Positions 59,036 through 64,000 of a stretch of 64,000 bases of DNA are shown here, one piece after another. The notes under the pieces are model-generated. The model was given only the letters and a program-made list of their open reading frames with translations, was not told the DNA's origin and made no database searches. Source of the DNA: Anthoceros angustus (taxonomy: Eukaryota; Streptophyta; Anthocerotopsida; Anthocerotales; Anthocerotaceae); NCBI GenBank assembly GCA_010909165.1, contig MU008176.1:612856-676855 (forward strand), given 5' to 3'. The position numbers and the translations under genes were made by a program. The first letter of the stretch is position 1. Each line of letters starts with the position of its first letter.

Positions 59036-59072
59036 TGTGGCATGCCATTTCAAAACAAGACCCGACTTAGAA

Positions 59073-60085
59073 CACCATCAATGGTTACTTCTCCTATGCG
59101 ACCAGCGCGGATGTTGTCAAAGGGCAAATTGTTTCACCGTTAGCCCAACCTAGAAAAGTACATCCACGCCTCTATCCACAAACGGCTCCAGACGTATGCG
59201 GGCTCTTCTCGAACATTACGCTAACTCGGCAATCGTGAGACTACCACACCTAAGGTGTGTAATCAATGGCGAAATTCATCCATCGAAAAACATCAGCCTA
59301 TCTCTCGGTGCCTTACGCAACACTCAACCTTCTCGGATCTGTCTCACAGGTTGGATGGTGGGCGACTTCCGCCTCTTCCTCCAATCTCCGGTAGCGCCCA
59401 GTCTCCTCCAGTATCTTAGTCCCCAACAAGAGGATTGTTGATGTGGTGAAATCAAGCTGGGAAATTCTCCCAACCTGGTAATGCAACGAACCACAAGAAC
59501 CTCTAGGAGACAAAGACACAGCAGGGACGAAGTATGGCTGTCTATTAGAACAAGACAAACATCAACAATCCGAGAATCCATGGCTGGGTGCCTACATATA
59601 TAGGCAAAAACCCCCAGGAGTTCTCGATGAAGTGTCCACCCGTATCGATGGTGGGCACTTTATAATCCTACTTTCCTTGGCCTTCGAAATAATAATATTT
59701 TATGTGTTTAACAGCCTATTCGTCCTTTTCCTTGATTTATGATTTTTATGTATTTTCTAATATAAATCACTATCTATATATCGTCATAGCCCATGCATAT
59801 CCATGCATATAGATTGCATGCGCCATGACACATCACACCACATGTCCACATCACATGTCATCCTTCATCTCCATACGTATGCATACATGGCACACATGCA
59901 TACATGGCATACATGCATACATGTCATGCGGGCCATCCATGGGCCATGTACATGACATCATCAAGCACTTGACATCGGCTTATGCGAGATGCTCGGTCGA
60001 TATCTAGTCATTTTCGGCATTCAGGCTTATGCCGGGATGCTCTAGTCGATATCCACATAGAGTCTTAGGTGCCTGCTTCCCATAC
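59073..60085 (-). mobile_element. Second, truncated retroelement end (leader plus LTR)
   Basis: 59073-59446 matches the leader at 56819-57217, and 59447-60085 matches the LTR. The leader copy starts abruptly against minisatellite block 1 (after ...cccgacttagaac). This is either a truncated second insertion or part of a duplicated 2.2-kb unit. It is shorter by several small deletions than the first copy. Confidence 0.75.
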
Positions 60086-60605
60086 AAGACAAAGCAGATG
60101 GCCGCTTTGCACGGTAGCCAAGCCACCTTGCTCGACCATTCTCCGGCTTCAGCCTCTCCTCGCGATGCTGGCGCAAAGCGCCGATGGGCCCCCAAGCTGT
60201 CCTCCTTCCCGGCGGCGGCGTTATGAGCACCGACATCCGCGGCCGGGTTGGCGGCGTTGTTCGAGCTTAAGCGAGCGGCTTGACCAAATCCTCAAAGTCA
60301 ACGTCCCAAACCATGGTCGAGGAAGGCCAACCGAGTCACTGCACATGCACAACCGATAACCGCGACAAAGTGAGCAGGAACTCCGAGTGGCGATGGCGAC
60401 AAGGGCGGTGAGGTAACCACATGGTGATGGGGGAAGAGGCAAGAGGAAGGCGCAGAAGTCCTAGGGCATGCCGGTGGCTCATGTGCCATGCATGCCGATT
60501 TGCGAGCGCCACCACCTATATGTGCACATGTGGCATTCACATGCCTAAAACACCGCGCAAGCGATTGTCCACCACACCATGATTGGCATATATAGGCATC
60601 CGTGT
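60086..60605. repeat. Spacer unit, copy 2
   Basis: Collinear with 57861-58449, slightly shorter. Ends with ggcatatataggcatccgtg before minisatellite block 2. Confidence 0.85.
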
Positions 60606-61205
60606 TTTATACGATTTTCGTCATCCAAGGACAAATTTAGCCCATTATGGATTACCATATGCATCGAAGGAAAATAATTTCCCTTTGCTCATGCGCATTT
60701 CGTGGTCCAAGGACAAAACATTCCCGTTATGTATGGTCATTTCGTGACCCAAGGACAAATGTTCCTCATTCGTCATGACCATGTCTTGGCCTCAGTCAAT
60801 TTTGGCCATTCGGATGACCATTTCAAAGCCAAGGACAAATGTTTCCATTATGGAAGATCATTTTCGATCGACGGACAATAATTTGCCATTGTTCATTACC
60901 GTTCGTGGTCCAAGGACAATACATTCCCATCATGCATGATCATCGTGACCCAGGACAAATGTTCCTCATTCGTCATGACCATGTCTTGCCTCATGTCAAT
61001 TTTGGCCATTACGGATGACCATTTGGAGAGCCAAGGACAAATTTGCCCTTTGTGGATTACCATTTGTGACACAAGGACAAATGATTCACACGCAAGCGAT
61101 CCTTCCTCCAATAAGACAATTTTGCATTTAATCATCCCTATTGGCAACCCAAGGACAAGTGTCGAATGCCATTTCGTCTGGGTAATGCCCACGGATGTGG
61201 CATGC
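60606..61205. repeat. Minisatellite block 2
   Basis: Same sequence as block 1 up to about 61144, after which block 1 has lost gaatgcc and ctgg words. Then continues into ccatgctccacggaccatgc and a short G-rich stretch (61330-61450). Confidence 0.9.
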
Positions 61206-61599
61206 CATTTCAAAACAAGACCCGACTTAGAACGCCATGCTCCACGGACCATGCATGTGTTAATTTGCTATTTTTATGCTTTGCCCGTTCTACATACCAC
61301 ATTGCCTACCGATCCGCCCAGCGATGCGGCGATGTCGCGACCACATTCCGAGGCCGTGGTGGCGGTATGGCGGTGGCCATGGTGTGTGGGGAGTGGTGGT
61401 GCGGCGTGGGGCGGCGCGGTGCAGTGGGGAGGGAGGAAAGAGGAGAGACTTCGTGGCGTGCCATGCCACGCAACCTTGCCATGGCGCCTTCACCGTGCGA
61501 TACTTGTTATGGAAACCCTTCCGTGTCAGCGTATGCCATTCCTCCATGCATGTATGGTCCCCTATGCGATCCACCAATCATGGCGTCACATGGCGACAT
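61206..61599. other. Link between repeat units, no gene
   Basis: Contains a gtggtggcggtatggcgg-type G-rich segment and the word catccatgggccatgtacatg at its end. Frames of up to 231 residues run through from the minisatellite and have no motif. Confidence 0.5.
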
Positions 61600-61760
61600 G
61601 TCATGTGCCCATCCATGGGCCATGTACATGACATCATCACACTTCAAGATCGTGGCTTATGCCCGAGATGCTCCAACAAGATCTAGTCATTTTCGATTCA
61701 GGCTTATGCCTGTGATGCTCTAGAAGATCCAACATAGAGTCTTAGGTGCCTGCTTTCCAT
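61600..61760 (-). repeat. LTR fragment
   Basis: Only the outer about 160 bp of the LTR-like repeat (ccatgggccatgtacatgacatcatc to agagtcttaggtg) is present. The TATA-bearing inner part is missing. Confidence 0.7.
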
Positions 61761-62295
61761 ACAAGAACAAAGATGATACCGGGCACGCTGCTTGCATACC
61801 AAGCCACCTTGCTCGACCATTCTCCGGCTTCCATGACCGATGCTGGCGCAAACCGCCGCCGATGGGCCCCCAACCGGCCCTCCTTCCCGGCCGACAAGAG
61901 GGGCACCGACATCCGCGCCGCATATGGCGGTTCCTGTGCTTAAGCCTTCACCCAAATCTTCAAAGTCAACGTCCCAAACCATGGTCGAGGAAGGCCAACC
62001 GAGTCACTTATGCACAATCGATAACCGCGACAAAGTGAACAGGAACTGCAAAGTGACGATGGCCGACAAGGGAGGTGAGGTAACCCTGTGGTGATGGGGG
62101 AAGAGGGGCAAGAGAGGAGGAGGGGGGGGAGGCGAGGGGCGTAAGTCCTAGGGCATGCCATGGCTCATGTGCCATGCATGCCGATTTTCGCGGGCGCCAC
62201 CACCTATGTGTGTGGCATTCACATGCCTAAAACACCGCTGCAACTGGGCGATTGTCCACCACACCATGCATTGGCATATATAGGCATCCGTTTAT
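61761..62295. repeat. Spacer unit, copy 3
   Basis: Collinear with the two other spacer units. Contains a run of G residues near 62120-62135. Confidence 0.8.
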
Positions 62296-62950
62296 ACGAT
62301 TTTCGAATCCAAGGACAAATTTAGCCCATTATGGATTACCATATCCGTGATCAAGGAAAATAATTTCCCTTTGCTCATGCGCATTTCGTGGTCCAAGGAC
62401 AAAACATTCTCTGCTATGTATGGTCATTTCGTGACCCAAGGACAAATGTTCCTCATTTGTCATGACCATGTCTTGCCTCAGTCAATTTTGGCCATTCGAT
62501 GACCATTTCAAAGCCAAGGACAAATGTTTCCATTATGGAAGATCATTTTCGATCGACGGACACTAATTTGCCATTGTTCATTACCGCTATGTGGTCCAAG
62601 GACAATACATTCCCATCATGCATGATCATTTCGTGACCCAAGGACAAATGTTCCTCATTCGTCATGACCATGTCTTGCCTCATGTCAATTTTGGCCATTC
62701 CGGATGACCATTTGGAGAGCCAAGGACAAATTTGCCCTTTGTGGATTACAATGCCATTTCGTGACACAAGGACATGCCATTTCAAAGCCAAGGACAAAAC
62801 ATTCCTCCATGCAATTTTGCATTTAATCATCCCTATTGGCAACCCAAGGACAAGTGTCGAATGCCATTTCGTCTGGGTAATGCCATTCCTCCATGCATGC
62901 CATTTCAAGTGACACTTAGAACCCGCCATGCTCCACGGACCATGCATGTG
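62296..62950. repeat. Minisatellite block 3
   Basis: Same 41-42-bp unit, with an added tccatgcatgccattt motif at the right end. The first part diverges from blocks 1 and 2 by single words. It is part of the perfect repeat described next. Confidence 0.9.
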
Positions 62951-64000
62951 TTAATTTGATTTTTATGCTTTGCCCGTTCGCATACCACATTGCCTACCGA
63001 TCCACCATATGACAAGACATGTGCATTACATTTGTGAAGTGGTGAGAACATGGCCATGGTGTGTATTTATCGGCGCCACACCATTGTGCAAGGAAAGAGG
63101 AGAGAGGAGGAGACTTCGTGGCGTGCCATGCATGCCATTCCTCCATGCATGCCATTTCGTGGTCCAAGGACAAAACATTCCTCCATGCATGCCATTCCTC
63201 CATATAATGATGTGCGAGTTCCCTGCCAGTACCCACCAATCAAACGCCACATGGCGTAACGTGTCATGTATTCACTGCCACGGGCAAGTGGCAACTAGGC
63301 GTCACTGGGATACCATATCCGTGATCAAGGAAAATAATTTCCCTTTGCTCATGCGCATTTCGTGGTCCAAGGACAAAACATTCTCTGCTATGTATGGTCA
63401 TTTCGTGACCCAAGGACAAATGTTCCTCATTTGTCATGACCATGTCTTGCCTCAGTCAATTTTGGCCATTCGATGACCATTTCAAAGCCAAGGACAAATG
63501 TTTCCATTATGGAAGATCATTTTCGATCGACGGACACTAATTTGCCATTGTTCATTACCGCTATGTGGTCCAAGGACAATACATTCCCATCATGCATGAT
63601 CATTTCGTGACCCAAGGACAAATGTTCCTCATTCGTCATGACCATGTCTTGCCTCATGTCAATTTTGGCCATTCCGGATGACCATTTGGAGAGCCAAGGA
63701 CAAATTTGCCCTTTGTGGATTACAATGCCATTTCGTGACACAAGGACATGCCATTTCAAAGCCAAGGACAAAACATTCCTCCATGCAATTTTGCATTTAA
63801 TCATCCCTATTGGCAACCCAAGGACAAGTGTCGAATGCCATTTCGTCTGGGTAATGCCATTCCTCCATGCATGCCATTTCAAGTGACACTTAGAACCCGC
63901 CATGCTCCACGGACCATGCATGTGTTAATTTGATTTTTATGCTTTGCCCGTTCGCATACCACATTGCCTACCGATCCACCATATGACAAGACATGTGCAT
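62337..64000. repeat. Perfect direct repeat of at least 690 bp, offset 974 bp
   Basis: 62337-63026 is identical, as far as I could compare, to 63311-64000, starting taccatatccgtgatc and running into the window end. Block 4 of the minisatellite (about 63320-63875) lies within the second copy. The 284-bp link (63027-63310) contains two further ccattcctccatgcatg copies. The perfect identity contrasts with the noisy divergence of all neighbouring repeats. Confidence 0.92.

Noticed and set aside
58450-63875. Regularly spaced ccaaggacaaa words resembling a CRISPR array
   Set aside because: The spaced segments are themselves related to each other, the blocks are duplicated wholesale, and the setting is eukaryotic. 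It is a minisatellite.
62543-63921. Two identical 134-residue minus-strand frames (62543-62947 and 63517-63921)
   Set aside because: Their identity follows from the perfect 974-bp-offset repeat. The residues simply translate the minisatellite and have no domain.
1-64000. tRNA, rRNA or organelle-derived segments
   Set aside because: No GGTTCGAATCC-type T-arm in a cloverleaf context and no recognisable rRNA or plastid gene words were seen on either strand by eye.

Overview
The window reads as nuclear DNA of a land plant or close relative, most likely a repeat-rich, non-flowering lineage (bryophyte, lycophyte or fern). That placement is an inference. It rests on one plant-type LRR receptor kinase with a short GT-AG intron, a CACTA-type transposon end, and Ty3/gypsy retrotransposons whose integrase and captured methyltransferase remind me of algal and seedless-plant elements. 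No rRNA, tRNA, CRISPR array or bacterial-style operon was seen.

Only one host gene can be called with confidence: a two-exon, about 988-residue HAESA-like (LRR-XI type) receptor kinase at 8788-11864 (+). Almost everything else is mobile-element or repeat DNA. From left to right: minisatellites (0-0.8 kb); unrecognised sequence (0.8-3.6 kb); subterminal arrays and one end of a CACTA-like element (3.6-4.5 kb); a Ty3/gypsy integrase relic (6-6.9 kb); the receptor kinase; a Ty3/gypsy reverse-transcriptase relic (12.5-13.1 kb); AT-rich and G-rich stretches; a 1.4-kb tandem duplication (16.5-19.3 kb); a long C-skewed stretch with GC palindromes and a 0.6-kb tandem duplication (19-29 kb); a broken, intron-containing gene of a transposase-like family with DGMDQ, ENKN and GHTHD motifs (30.1-31.8 kb); and a series of 1-1.9-kb duplicated or triplicated blocks (36-45 kb).

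The right-hand third is dominated by a minus-strand Ty3/gypsy element (about 46.1-57.9 kb) flanked by 0.6-kb LTR-like repeats. Read in its own direction it carries LTR, leader, Gag, a captured cytosine-C5 DNA methyltransferase domain, reverse transcriptase, a weak RNase H region, integrase, a 3' region and LTR. Parts of the methyltransferase/RT junction and of the integrase are tandemly duplicated. To its right (57.9-64 kb) lies a higher-order array made of a second LTR plus leader, a GC-richer spacer and a 41-42-bp CCAAGGACAAA minisatellite, ending in a perfect 690-bp direct repeat.

Two observations stand out. First, the methyltransferase lies between Gag and RT of the retroelement. Second, CAG/CTG sites are selectively lost between paired repeat copies and are very rare in the repeats but abundant in the receptor gene. 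This may reflect CHG-methylation-linked sequencing error, which would also create false frameshifts, or a real mutational process. It should be settled before any of the broken genes is called dead.
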